Made by a program: the position numbers and the translations under genes. Of a stretch of DNA of 64,000 nucleotides, positions 11,201 through 22,780 are shown piece after piece. The stretch spans positions 40,504,840 through 40,568,839 of the forward strand of contig NC_052349.1 of NCBI RefSeq assembly GCF_009727055.1, given 5' to 3'. How positions within the stretch are numbered: the stretch's first letter is position 1; the number at the start of each line of letters is the position of its first letter. Under the pieces are notes generated by a model. That model saw only the letters and a list, made by a program, of their open reading frames with translations. It was not told the DNA's origin and searched no databases. The DNA comes from Benincasa hispida (lineage: Eukaryota; Streptophyta; Magnoliopsida; Cucurbitales; Cucurbitaceae).

Positions 11201-12939
11201 CAGACTTTCTTTCTAGGCCAAACTTAGAATTTTCAACTTTTGCGGGCAGCTTCCCTCTACTGCAGCCATTAAGACTTCTATTTAAAGCAACAAAGTTCTT
11301 GGTCCCACCCACAGCATTTGCCAGCGATGTGGTTCTTCTGCTTGATGTAATACTTGCCTTTGACTTTGATGACATCCTATCCCTGACTGATGTCATATGA
11401 TCTTCAGATTGACTGCAATGCTTGACCATGGATGATTCATTTGTCCTAGGCTTGAATTGTTGGCTGGACGGTCTGGATGATGGACATACAGAATCATTAT
11501 TCAGAGGCATTCTTTCTGCAATAGAATCGACATGAGATATTATGCAACCCCTAGATTCATTATGTTTGTTCAGAGGCATTCTTTCTGCAATAGAATCAAC
11601 ATTGGATATTATACAGCCCTTGGATTCATTCTGTTTGGAAGCAACAGTTTTAGGAACATCACAATTTGTTTGGAGGATTTCATCTCTTTCTTGTTGGAGT
11701 AGTGATTCAGAGATTGTTGTTTTACTCCATCCTGAACCCTTTAAAGATGTATTGCCATAAGTTGAATTGAGGGGTGGAATTGCAGATTTGTATTCTTCCA
11801 CACCATGATTGAAGACCTCAACTTTCAGCAAATTATTGCAATTTTTACATGATGCCTGCCCCGTGGACTTTGACAAACCATAACCTTCCTCTGGTAAAAC
11901 TTTCATTTCCCTCGATATAACCTCATTGGGAGAATGATGCATAGACTTTGGAAGTGTGATTGCGGATTTTGCTCTGTTCGATATCTGCAGACTAGGCTCC
12001 AATATCTTGCTGGCAACATCAATCAACCGGGATGCTCTAGACACATTCCTACCAGAGGGAAGCCTTGGACTTTTTGTTGATGAAGGAAGTTTTGGAGGAG
12101 AAGGATGCTTCCTTGACCGTGACATAACACTCTTATACTGTAGTACCTCGGCTCCTATTCGTCTCATCACCTTTCCTTCCTCCATTCCTGTCTTTTGAAG
12201 CTTTAGAGGCCTTGCTTCAATTTTTACACTTACTTTTTCAAAATTCATATCCTCCACTATATTCTTTTCTGCATTATCACAAGGATTGGAAAAACCAGTT
12301 TTCCTCGGCCTATCTCGATTTATAACAGGCATGGCCTCAAGTCCCATGAGTCTAGCAACCAGTCCTGGTACTCGCATTTCATTTTTGTGGCCTATGTCTG
12401 TACAATGATTTCCATTCTTCTTCACATTTGGGAAACCGCCTCTATTTTCATCAGCAATCTATTTCTCAAAGAATGGCACAACATCCATAAAAGAGCAAGA
12501 ATATAAGCTCAAGAAGAAAACAAACTTACTAAGTGGAAATAAGAGACAACTAGGAAAACAAGTAAATACCAAATGATTTTTTGAAGCCGGCATCTTTTCA
12601 CCTCCTTTGAACTTCTTAGTTACTTGTTGTGCACGAGCTAGTTAAACATTACAGAACCAGATTTAACTTCAAATTAGAATGCAGATAAGGCAAATTTTAA
12701 GCTAAGCATTTGCTTTTAGGAATGAACGAGAGAAAAAACAGTAGAATAAAACATTGCCCCTGCTAGATAGATATAAGAAGCTAACCTGGAGGAAGCAATT
12801 TCCTGGAGAAGAGCTTCTTCTTAGCCAACCTCCGGTTCCAATCAAAAAGCTGGAAGAAAATGCCAACACAACCACCAGGCTTATGCGTCTTCTTCTCTGA
12901 AATAGCTAAACAAGACGATGCTCTCCCTGTATTTTCCAT
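8226..12939 (-). CDS. TON1-recruiting-motif (TRM)/LONGIFOLIA-type protein, DUF3741-DUF4378
   Basis: Five coding exons join in frame to 946 codons: 12939-12786, 12637-12570, 12458-10656, 9183-9072 and 8929-8226. All introns have GT-AG ends. Exon 1 encodes GGCVGIFFQLFDWNRRLAKK, the typical N-terminal block. Exon 3 carries PGLVARLMGLEAMP (VARLMGLE at residues 108-115), the DUF3741-associated motif, and near its end LDILEQKLIELTSQ (about 623-636). Exon 4 carries LSPGSVLEASFSSSS, and exon 5 is a DUF4378 domain ending DGYILQVLVEEIVTELW. TRM proteins bind TON1 and microtubules and help set cortical microtubule arrays, division-plane position and organ elongation. The middle is Ser/Lys-rich and probably disordered. 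The layout resembles the Arabidopsis TRM6/7/8 group, but the exact orthologue is not determined. Nothing looks broken. Confidence 0.9.
9184..10655 (-). other. Large intron of the TRM-like gene
   Basis: The 1,472-bp intron between exons 3 and 4, with donor GAT|GTAACT at 10655 and acceptor TTCCAG at 9184. It is AT-rich and contains a compound microsatellite at 10280-10312. The reading frame of exon 3 runs on into the intron to 10446, but the exon 4 reading continues the family pattern, so that extension is intronic. I saw no extra exon. Confidence 0.7.
10280..10312. repeat. (AT)n(AC)n microsatellite
   Basis: A run of AT dinucleotides (10280-10297) followed by AC dinucleotides (10299-10312), inside the large intron of the TRM-like gene. 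Confidence 0.9.
11500..11637 (-). repeat. In-frame 69-bp tandem duplication in TRM-like exon 3
   Basis: Two adjacent 69-bp units (11500-11568 and 11569-11637) encode the near-identical 23-residue segments ESKGCIISNVDSIAERMPLN and ESRGCIISHVDSIAERMPLN. The duplication preserves frame and lies in the presumably disordered middle of the protein. It may be lineage-specific. Confidence 0.85.
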
Positions 12940-13920
12940 TAATATCTAAAAAAAAACCCCAAAACTCCAACAGAGTTGAAACCCTTAACTTGCAACTTGA
13001 TGCTCTTCAGTCTACCAAAATCCCCTCCTCAACCCCAAAAACCCCCCCTTCCCCCAGTTCTTCCCAAAAGCTTCCTCCACATTGTTCATACAAATCCCAA
13101 AAACACACTCTGAACCTTCAAACTCGCCCGCATTTTCTCGATAACCCACCAAAATATTAGAATCACCCCCCATCAAAAGAACCAAAAAGCGAGAGAAAAA
13201 CAGGAAGACCGTCCAAAAATAGGCTGCAGTGCTCAATAAAACAGGTTCCCAGAAAGAATACCAAACAACCAGCAAATGCAAGATTATCACGAAAGCCAAA
13301 AAAGAACAACCTAAAGAAAAATGGAAACCAGTACAATAATGGCGAAATGGGACCTGCAGACAAGAAAACAAAAAAATCCCAGAAAGGGTTTCTGATAAAA
13401 CGAAAGATTAAAGTTCAATAGGGCACTAGGAAACAATGAAGCGACAGTGCCAAAACTATTAAAAACAGCCACCACTCGCTCATTCCCCTGACTCGTTCTG
13501 ACCCAGTTCTGACTCAGTAAGCCCCATCACCTTCCACACGCAAAACCCATAAACAAACAGAGATTCAGGAACAGAAACAGCCGGTGACCAAACAAGAAAA
13601 AAGGGAAATCAAAGAGGAGAAGTGAAAACAGAGCAGAAAGAGCAGATACAGAACAGTCCTCAAAAGCGGGGAAAGGGAAGGGGAAAAGGGGATGGAATCG
13701 GACAGGAGGACGTCGTATGATCGCGATAACCAAGAGAATGAAGCTCGAGACGATGCCCCTGAAAGCTTTTTTTTTTTTCTCTTTCTTCTGCAAAACCCAG
13801 CAGAGAAAAATGAAAGGGGATATGCAGTTGCAGAGCGTGAAGGATGTTCAAGAAACCACGCGCTGGCGAGTGGAGTGAAACGGAATTGGAAAATACGGTG
13901 GGAAATGAGATGATGAAACG
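12940..13920 (-). promoter_or_regulatory. 5' UTR with probable intron and transcription start region of the TRM-like gene
   Basis: The sequence upstream of the ATG at 12939 is much less AT-rich than its surroundings up to about 13915, where it changes abruptly to AT-rich DNA. This suggests transcription starts near 13850-13910. A polypyrimidine tract followed by TTTAG ends at 12946, just before ATATTAATG. A possible donor, GGAAG|GTGATG, lies at 13531/13530, giving a UTR intron of about 585 bp. Another acceptor-like site, TTCTTGTCTGCAG, lies near 13354. The short ORFs here on both strands are not convincing genes. If unspliced, they would act as upstream ORFs. Confidence 0.5.
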
Positions 13921-14176
13921 ACAAATCGGATAATATTATTAAATTTAATTAAATTTGTTTTTAATTTGTGATTTTGTGTTTGTTTAATTTGGTTTTGTTT
14001 TAAATAATTGAGAGACTAAAGAGTATAGACAAATTTTTTCGTGTGTGGGATTTATAAAATCACTGATTTCGAACTTTTGGTTTTAACGGTTTTCATTTCT
14101 TTTTTTGGCACGTGTATTACCGAGAATGGAATTTGAGTTCAATTTTTGTTCTCAATTATAAATTTAACTTCGTTTT
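13921..14176. other. AT-rich intergenic DNA
   Basis: Low-complexity AT-rich sequence upstream of the TRM-like gene. Nothing was recognised except possible TATA-like stretches (TAATAATATTATCC on the minus strand near 13930). Confidence 0.35.
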
Positions 14177-14189
14177 ATACTTTTGAATT

Positions 14190-14296
14190 TTTTTTTTAAT
14201 GTGTTGTAATTAAAGTGTGGGGTAAAAAAATCGAACCTCAAATTTCAAGGTCAAAAATATAAACACTATGTCAATTGAACTATACTCTAGTTGGCT
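14190..14296 (-). mobile_element. tRNA-derived SINE, older copy
   Basis: On the minus strand it starts CCAACTAGAGTATAGTTCAATT (A-box-like TAGTTCAATTGAC), continues to a B-box-like GAGGTTCGATT, and ends in an A-rich tail (T run on plus after 14180). It is flanked by a near-perfect 13-bp target duplication, ATACTTTTGAATT (14177-14189) versus ATACCTTTGAATT (14297-14309). It is homologous to the better-preserved copy at 31682. Confidence 0.75.
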
Positions 14297-14309
14297 ATAC
14301 CTTTGAATT

Positions 14310-15689
14310 ATTGGAAATTTATATAATGGATCAATAAATGTTTAAAATTTTCAAATTGAATAATATAAAATTGGAAGTTTATGTCTTATTTGGTAATATT
14401 TTTTTATTTTTGATTTTTTAAAATTAAGTTTATTATCTTTTCATTTCTTACGATGGCTTGCATCTTTCTTAAATACATTAGTTGAATTCTTGACCAAATT
14501 CTAAAAATAAAAAATAATAATAAAAAAAAGTTTTAAAAAGTTATTTTTTTAGTTTTAAAATTTTGGCTTAGTTTTTAAACATCGATAAAAAGTAGATAAT
14601 AATTGAAGAAATTTTGAGATCTAAGCACTACTTATAAGTTTAATTAAAAATAATAATAATAAATTATTACTAAATGGAACCTTAAGAACTTGTTGAATTA
14701 TTTTAAAGATAAAATGGAGACAAATTTTACAGTTCAAAGGTTAAACTTCATATATATATGTATTTGTTGTTTGTTTCAACTCTTTTTTCCCCTAAAAAAT
14801 GGTGTGGTTGGTTTAAGGTTTCATTTGGAAGTCCATAAAAAATGTGTTTGAAAATAAAATGACTAGAATAAGATTGTTTGGATAAAACACAACAAATGTA
14901 AAATTGATGGAACTCAAAACATAACTTGGTATGTATAGTTTATGGAATGTTTAGTCTACCGACTTGATTTGAGTTGAGTTGATTAAAATAACCAATCTAA
15001 TATTTGGTCCACCAACTTCACAAATCGATATTAAATAACTCAATTACACCAACTTCAATAGTAGTTGAAGTTTGCATATTTATCGAATAAAATCTTTCTC
15101 TCTTTCTCTTTCTCTCCCTCCATAATTTTCCATGACTCCACACGTCGGCCACCACAAATGACTGACTTCGACGACATACTTTGATATCCATCTCTAACAT
15201 CCAACTTCGACAAACAACCATCAGAATGCAACTACTGGCCCCTCACTCTAACAATGACCACATTTGCCAACTACCTCTAGTGAATACTACTTTCGACAAT
15301 CATCTCCAATGACCACTCGTGTCCATTGCAGCATGACTACCACATCCAGCGGCCAACTTCGATGATCACTTCCAATGACTAACTCCATTAACCATCTTTA
15401 TGTAAATGACTCTTTGTCAATAGTTTCTTTTTTCTTTTTTTGGAATGTTATTTTTTTATTCTCTAAATTTTGAAGAATATGTGTCTTTGGTGTATCAACT
15501 TATAAAATGTACTTTTTTTTTAGTCTTTGAGATTTTTAAAATATGTGTATTTAGTCTTCAGATTTTTTAAATGTAACTTTCTAGTCTCTTGACGTTTAAG
15601 AATAGGTTTACGAGATTTATAAAGTAATTTATTTTATTAATTTAAATAAGTATATTTATATGATCTCTAAAAAATAGAAAATTTTAATC
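14310..15689. other. Intergenic DNA with a degenerate ACTTCGA repeat block
   Basis: Mostly AT-rich. At 15160-15400 there is a less AT-rich patch where blocks such as CCAACTTCGACAAACAACCATC and CCAACTTCGATGATCACTTCCAATGAC recur imperfectly. No functional ORF is seen. Confidence 0.4.
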
Positions 15690-15945
15690 ATAGTTGTGAT
15701 AAATATTGTTATCAATTATAGTTGTGATAAATATTGTTATCAACATCTATCGCAGATAGACGTTTATGAAAGTTTATCAGTGTTCATCAGTGATAGAAAC
15801 TGATAGAAGTCTATCATTGATCGAGGTTGATTGAAGTTTATTAGTGTCTATCAGTTATAAAAACTAATAAAAGACTATCAGAGATAAAAACTAATACAAG
15901 TCTATCATTGATAAAAGTTTATAGAAGCCTATCAATGTTTTTTTT
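15690..15945. repeat. TGATAG minisatellite array (copy 1)
   Basis: Recurring units such as GATAGAAGTCTATC, CTATCAGTGATAG and TATCATTGAT(A/C)GA alternate in both orientations, so the array is rich in short imperfect palindromes. It is followed by TTTGTTGTTGCTATTTTTGTAAATAG, a flank also seen beside the copies at 31.3 and 36.3 kb. Confidence 0.75.
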
Positions 15946-18344
15946 TGTTGTTGCTATTTTTGTAAATAGTTTGACATTTTTTCTATCTATCAAAATCCCT
16001 ATTTTAAATTAAAATTAGTTTAAAAAGGTACTAATTTTTTAAATCTATGGATTAAATACATTTATTATTCAAAACTCAAGACTAAAATTATTATTTTTCT
16101 TTTATTCTTTTATAAAATTGCATTTTTTTTGTTATTAAGGTTTTGTTTATGGAGCATTTAGATTTTTGAGTTTTCAAATTTAAAATTTGACCCTTCAGGG
16201 TTTCTTTTTTGTAGTATTTTTGGTCCTTAAATTTTTTCCATTAATTACAAACGGAAAACTGACCCATCTATTTTCTAATTTTTCAAAAAATATTGTTTCT
16301 AGTTTTTAATTGCAAACTTAAGAAAAATATTTATTTTTCTTTTATTAAAGTTTTATTGAGAAAGTTAATGTCAATAAAAGCTTTTATAAATAGCTGTAAC
16401 AAATTTTTAATAATTAATTAAAAAATAGGCACCACAATTTTCCATTAACAATTACTTTTTTTTATTTCATGTTTTAATCCAAACAATATACAAAGATTTT
16501 TTTTTAATAATATGTAGAGTAAGAGAATCGAATATTGATATTGAAGTCGATAATACAAATTTATATCAGTTAAATTGCGCTCATGTTGATAATTGAATTA
16601 TGGATATTAAATAATATTTAACTCTTGCACACATAACCAATCGAATATTAAAATCAAAATTCATGTCATCAACAATGATATTAATATTTTTTGTTGTGTC
16701 AATTTGTCAATACATTAACTCCATATTGAAATTGCTAACTTGGATAGTGAGGTTCAAATAATCCTCTATCATGCATATTATTTAACCGACAAAAAAAAAA
16801 AAAAGAAATGATATTGAAAACAATATATTGAAAGAGAGTCCATTATAATTTATAACATAATTTATTAAATAAAGTGTAAATTATCATTTCAAAGGTTGAA
16901 AGATCAAAATCTCTATTTCTATCCTGGTTGAACTAAAAAATAATAATTAAAAAACACTAAGATTATTTATGCTATTCTAAAAAATATATATTTATGCTCA
17001 ACTGTTTATAAAAGTTCATTTTTTATATAAATTTAAAAGAAAAATACATATGGTGCCTAATTATAAATTATCAGGTGACATTTTTTTAAAACAGAAAAAA
17101 ATATTTTTATATATTTTTTTATGATTAAAAGAGATGTATGAAGCTACACCAAAGCGTTACTCAATTTAAACATTCTTTTGGTTTTTCTAATCTATATTCA
17201 AATATTTAATATGTATATTGGTTCACGTACAATTGAATTAGTCATTGTTATGATGTCTAATCATAACATTATAACACAAAATTAAAATATGACATTATTT
17301 AAAAAAAAAATTGAGTGTAGCTTTTGAAAAAGAAAAAAAAAAAAAATTGAGTGTCATATTTATAGTGAAATTACTATTCAAAAAGAATAAATTAGATTTA
17401 AAAAATAAAGACAATCATATTTTCGTAGTTAAGAGGATAAAAATGAACATTTGAGATAAACGATCATAACTTAAGTGACATACAATATGTGTTAGTGATT
17501 ACGAGATCTGTAATTTGAATCTTTCATCCTCATTGTATTAAAAAATGAGACATTTGGAAATCACAGAACTAACATGGATATCAACTAGATATATTGACTG
17601 AATTGAATGTTTTGAACCTAAAGACAACAAAATAAATATAAGTTAAAAGTGAATGAACCAAATTAGACTTCAAACCTTTGAGGTCATAGGATAATCATTA
17701 TAATTATTTATTTATTTTTTTAAATTAAGCTTATAGACATTATTTTCATCTTTTGATTTAATTGATTTGTTACTCTAAATAGTAGCGTTCTTCCAAAATT
17801 AAGTCCTTTATATATATATATATGATAAAGGAGTGGTAGGAAAACAAGCACAACTTTTTAAAAATAAAAATAGAAAATAAAGATGATCAAATGGGCCTAA
17901 AACAATATTTCGAATGTAAAGTTTGACAATGGGGTGAAATATCTAACTATTCGATTTTTGGACGGATAATAGATGTTTTATTCATTAGTAATGCAATTGA
18001 ATTGATAAACATATCTTATGGGTGAAAATTTAAAAAATGTTGTTATTAATGTCTTAATTAGTTGAATTATACACAACCTTTGAAAAATTAACACAGTAAC
18101 ATTCATTGAGATGTTAGTTAGAAATTAAGTGAGGAAAAAGTTGTCTAATTATATTTTTTTCATTATCCACAAATTCAAAAGTGAATAATTGGAGTGAATA
18201 CGATATAACTCATTACATAATGTATTAATTATCATTTTAAAGATGGATAGTTTAAACTCCTACTTTTGCCTATATCCTATTGCTACTATAGCTGAGAAAA
18301 AACGAGATATAGAGAAGTTAAAAGAAAAAAAAATATCTTTTTGA
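15946..18344. other. AT-rich intergenic DNA
   Basis: Very AT-rich. Degraded tRNA-like pieces may be present near 16500-16590 and 17470-17560 (box-B-like GATTACGAGATCTGTAATTTGAATC), but they are too decayed to call. No genes. Confidence 0.4.
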
Positions 18345-19060
18345 TTCATAAGTTTTGTGTTTAGTTTCTATTTGACCTATATATTTTAAAATGTTATGTT
18401 TTTAGACCTTAAATTTTGAGTTTGATTTTGTTAAAAAAAAAAATTATGAATTTGATTTAAATTTAATCATAGGTTTCAAAATGTTACAATTTTGTAGGTT
18501 TGAGTTTTCTTTTAATTTAGTCCATAGGTTTCAATCTTTACACTTTTAATATATTTTTCACTAAATACGTTTCATGAAATACTCACTTTCAATTATTGGT
18601 GTCAATTTCTAGTAATTAATTAAGAATAACTATGAAGTAAAATTTTCGATTTAATTAAAAAAGTGATACAAAAATAGTCAAACTTAATTAATTATAATTC
18701 TTTTAACAATTTTAAGTTTATTAAATAAATTAACTTTAATAAACTTAAACTTGCAAACTTGATCATTTTTTTAATTAAATCGAAAATTTTAAAATTGTTA
18801 ATAAATTTAAACTTAAAATTGCAAAGCATAAGGATCAAGTAATACATAAAGTAAGTGTATAGTAAAAAAGCGATGTTAAAAGTGTAAATCTTTAAATATA
18901 TGGGCCAAATTGAAACTAAACTCAAGTATCAAGGATAAAATTGTAGCATTTTGAAACCTGAGGACTAGATTGAAACCAAACTCAAAACTTAGGGACTAAA
19001 TGTGTAATATTTTGAAAACTAGAGAATAAATTAAATAAAAACTAAACAAAAAAGGTATTT
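18345..19060. repeat. Foldback element related to the one at 32.4 kb
   Basis: The left arm (TTTAATTTAGTCCATAGGTTTCAATC) and right arm (GGCCAAATTGAAACTAAAC, GGACTAGATTGAAACC) are complementary over about 200 bp, with an AT-rich centre. The right-arm sentence CAAGGATAAAATTGTAGC / ATTTTGAAACC recurs at 32.77 kb, so this is a dispersed family. It encodes nothing. Confidence 0.6.
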
Positions 19061-19779
19061 TTTCCAAGAAAATTATTTGGGGTAAATTGCAAACTTGATC
19101 CTTATGGTTCGTACAGAGTTATAATTTAATATATTTGATTTTAAAAGCTAGAATTTAGTTCATATGGTTGAATAAAACGTAATAAATGGTCTATATGAAT
19201 TGATAAAATTATCATAAATAGTGTATATAAAAATTTTATCAAACTATAAACATTAATAATTTTTTCCAAATGGTAGGGACTAAATTTACGAGATATATAT
19301 ATATAGAGGTCTTTTTAAAAATAAAAAAGATGCCCAAAATATTTTAAAAATATGGCAAAGTAGTGATCCAACCAAAAAAAAATTAAATAATAAAACAAAA
19401 CCTATGTAAATTGACTAAAAAACCCCAACCCAACTCCCTCATGAAATGTGCGCGAAGATACCACTCCCTCACGATTCAGGAAATCACACGAAGATACCCA
19501 CGATTGCACGTGACCCGACCAGTAATTAATCGCCTACTAACGAAAAAAAATCGTGAAACCGTCTACTTCATCATCTTCATCAACCAATTTTCGTTTTAAA
19601 AAATCTTCTCCTACCTTTTCACAATCAACTACTTTTGCATTCCCTCTGCTGTGACTTTTTTATTTAAGTTAATGAAAGGTTTCAGCTTCTTTATTCTTTT
19701 ATTGAGCTTTGTATTTACAATTTGTTGATAGGTTGTAATTTAGGTTTTTTTTGTACATGTTGTATCTCTAACTCTGGTG
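19061..19779. other. Intergenic DNA
   Basis: AT-rich. At 19430-19510 a block containing CGAAGATACC is repeated imperfectly. A 62-codon ORF at 19411 overlaps it and has no gene-like features. Confidence 0.4.
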
Positions 19780-20312
19780 ATAGATCTTGATAGATATCTA
19801 TCAGTGTCTATAAGTGATAAAAATTGATAGAGGCTGATAGAAGTCTATCAGTATCTATTATTGGTAGAAACGGATACAAATTTATCATTGATAAAAGCTA
19901 ATGGAAGTCCATTAGTGTCTATCAAGGATAAAAACTGATAGAAGTCTATCACTGACAGAGGCTGATAGAAGTCTATTAGTGTTCACCAATAGAAACTGAC
20001 AGAAGTCTATTATTAGTAGAGGTTGATAAAAGTCTATCCGTATCTATCAATGATAGAAACAGATAGAATCCTATCATTAATACAATAAGTGATAAAAAAA
20101 TTGATACAAGTCTATCATTGATAAAAAGTTGATAAAAGTTTATCAGTGTCTATCAGTGATAGAACTCGATAGAAGTATATTGCTGATAGAGGTTGATATA
20201 AGTTTATCAGTGTCTATTAATGATAAAAACTAATATAAGTTTATCATTGATAAAGACTGGTAGAAGTCTACCAGTGTCTATCGGTGATAGAAACTGATAG
20301 AAATCTATCAAA
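19780..20312. repeat. TGATAG minisatellite array (copy 2, longest)
   Basis: About 530 bp built almost wholly of variants of TGATAGAAGTCTATCAGTG, with CTATCA and TGATAG in alternating orientation and spacing of roughly 15-35 bp. It ends 60 bp before the CACTA element. Confidence 0.85.
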
Positions 20313-20399
20313 CCAACTGTGCCTGCCACCCGCCACCTCAATCCTCAACTTCCAACCATCACCACAGGAAAAATTCACTAGAAGAAATTCAAGCTTTAC

Positions 20400-20690
20400 T
20401 GTTGGTTTTAAACCGACATTCGACATTAAAGGGCTTTAATCTCGATTGACAACCGACATTAAAGATAGTGTTATTAAAGCCCTTTAATGTCGGTTTTTAA
20501 CACAGCCTTCAATGTCGGTTGCAACCGACATTAAACATTAAAGGTCTTTAATGTCGATTGCAACGACATTAAAGACCTTCAGTCAAATTTCCAACCGACA
20601 TTAAAGGTCTTTAATGTTGGTTGCAACCGACATTAAAGCCTCTATTTTTTGTTTTAATTATTAACCGACATTGAAGCCCGAATCTGTCCG
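20400..20690. repeat. Left subterminal repeats of the CACTA element
   Basis: Eight or more copies of AACCGACATTAAAG or its complement, several arranged as palindromes such as TTTAATGTCGGTT next to GCAACCGACATTAAA. The right end (23884-24030) has the mirrored set. Such arrays are the known binding sites for CACTA transposase proteins. Confidence 0.85.
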
Positions 20691-21040
20691 TTATTTTTAA
20701 ATTCCATTGCCGAATCCATTTTTTTAAGTATAACATGACACATCATCATTGAACGTTGTGGCTATGACATATTATTCATGTATGAATTGTAAATCTATTA
20801 CATTAAATCCACAAATTCTGCTATAAAATTATAATTTAAAAGGCTGTACAATAATCCAGGTCTTGAAAACACAAATTACAAGTAATACAAACATTATGAT
20901 TTTACAAACATGATGAGATTACTGTCTCTCTCTACTTGGTAAGTATGGATCCCTTCATAATTCTTCTTGAACCAACCCCCTAACTTCAGCAGTGTCTGGT
21001 TGTAGGCATCTTTGTCTGACCACTGTTGTTCAAAGGATCA

Positions 21041-21162
21041 CAAACAAAAAAGGTTTAAGACAAAGGATTGAAAGTGAAAATGTGATAAGAATTCATATTC
21101 AACTAACCGTATTTATTGGGAATGTGCATAAATGGTACATTCAAGGCAAAATTCTTGTAGTG
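21041..21162 (+). repeat. 122-bp internal repeat ending in a CACTA terminus (copy 1)
   Basis: The segment starting CAAACAAAAAAGGTTTAAGA and ending AAATTCTTGTAGTG is repeated at 21861-21982 with about four changes and exactly the same length. Each copy ends in the same 14 bases as the element's right end at 24031-24044, so each is a right-terminus fragment. Confidence 0.9.
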
Positions 21163-21860
21163 AATGTGTTGGATCTAAAGTTCCCTAAGAAAAAGCATAA
21201 AGAGATTGCGATACCAAATATTTACTCCTTTGTTGCATCTGCAAAACAAGAAAACTTAATAGTTGAATAAATGAGAGAATCTTCTTTTTCAAGATCTTGA
21301 AGAAGAGAAGCTTGGTTACCTAGATATGACATACGAAGACAATGGAAAATTTTTGGCAACATAACGATGCTACCACAACAAAGCCAAAAATTTACCTTGA
21401 ACCTGTTCAAAGAAACACACTTCCAAAAATATTTCACAACTACTTGTTCTCAGCAGAACTATCAGAATTTCCAAAAAATGAATATTCAAGAACACATACA
21501 TCAATAAGCAAATTTAGCTCACAATATACTTCAAACCTCAAAAGTTGTCACAAAGACTACCATAGTGCGACCTACAAACTCGAGCACCTTGAATCAAATC
21601 TAAACTACAAATAAATAGTACCCATGAGTCAAAACGGGTGTTACATTCTAATCCAATATGGTCCAAAGAGAAATAAGCACACTATAACTTCTCAAACAGG
21701 AATTTTCATATCATTAGAGTCACTTGAAAACACTTAGAAACTGTGCTTAAAACTGCAAGCATTCAAAAATGCACTTATCAGGAACAATTTTCACCTGAAT
21801 CCCTTGCTGTTACAAGAAATTCATCTTCTCCCTACCCCTTCCAGACACCTAAAAAATACA

Positions 21861-21982
21861 CAAACAAAAAAGGTTTAAGACAAAGGATTGAAAGTGAAAA
21901 TGTTATCAAAATTCATATTCAACTAATCGTGTTTATTGGGAATGTGCATAAATGGTACATTCAAGGCAAAATTCTTGTAGTG
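21861..21982 (+). repeat. 122-bp internal repeat ending in a CACTA terminus (copy 2)
   Basis: Second copy of the block at 21041, offset by exactly 820 bp and again ending at TAGTG. The sequence after the two copies differs, so homology stops at the transposon terminus. Confidence 0.9.
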
Positions 21983-22489
21983 ATGCTTATCGAATGATCA
22001 AATAATTTAAATCGAATATTAGAATGATGCTTATCGAATCTTAATATGAAAAATGTTACTAATGTAATAGAAATACCGATTCTATTACAGAGCTAGATAC
22101 TAACTATTTAAATCTGATGTTAAAGAACGCTAGTAGAGCAAATTCATTATAAATTCATACTTGTAATGATTTTAAGCTATATTCTAACCTAGCGTTTTCA
22201 CATTTATTCTAGAATTTCTGGGACATTTTAAAAATTGAACTAAAATTTAAATATTCAACAAGAATTTCAGGAATATACACATAGATAACCATATAATAAG
22301 TTCAAATCTACATATGAGAATGATGGTTATAAAGTTCTAACTTTCAATGAAGGTTCCACGCTTAGTGAATGAATTTGTGCTCCTAAACCCAATGTCAACA
22401 TTACATAACAAGCGCATCCTTAATATCCTTAACAATAACGTTGTCGATTTAATATGCAAGAAAGCGATGGAGGTGATAATATTACATAC

Positions 22490-22603
22490 CTCATACTCTT
22501 GAATTGCATTCAGGTCATCCTTGTTTGTAAATTTATCAACTAAGTCTTGACTAGAATATTTTAGGGATTTGCCAATGGGTAAAAGGTATGTATGTGTGAT
22601 CAA
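22490..22603 (-). other. Possible captured exon inside the CACTA element
   Basis: An open minus-strand frame with an exon-like character (SSQDLVDKFTNKDDLNAIQEYE) ends at a good donor, GAG|GTATGT, at 22490. The source gene is not recognised. It may be a second captured host fragment or chance. Confidence 0.25.
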
Positions 22604-22741
22604 TTACAATAGAATATGAAAATATATAATGAAAATGAAGATCGTAAAAGAGCAACGGTGAAATAATTTGTTTATGAGTTCAATGCAAGAAATTTGAAAG
22701 GATTTTGGTTTGTAATTGATGAAACTGGAGCTGTTTTCAAT

Positions 22742-22780
22742 ATAGTTACTCTCTAAACTCATAGTTTAGAGAGTAACTAT
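22742..22780. repeat. Perfect 17-bp-arm hairpin
   Basis: ATAGTTACTCTCTAAAC (22742-22758) and its exact complement (22764-22780) are separated by 5 bases. A second inverted pair (AAACTCATAGTT and AACTATGAGTTT) overlaps it. It lies inside the CACTA element. Confidence 0.9.

Noticed and set aside
13527..13924. Hydrophobic ORFs on the minus strand upstream of the TRM-like gene
   Set aside because: They are pyrimidine-rich 5' UTR translations in several overlapping frames without conserved features.
19411..19599. 62-codon ORF before the TGATAG array
   Set aside because: It overlaps a small imperfect direct repeat, has no domain, and no promoter or splice context.
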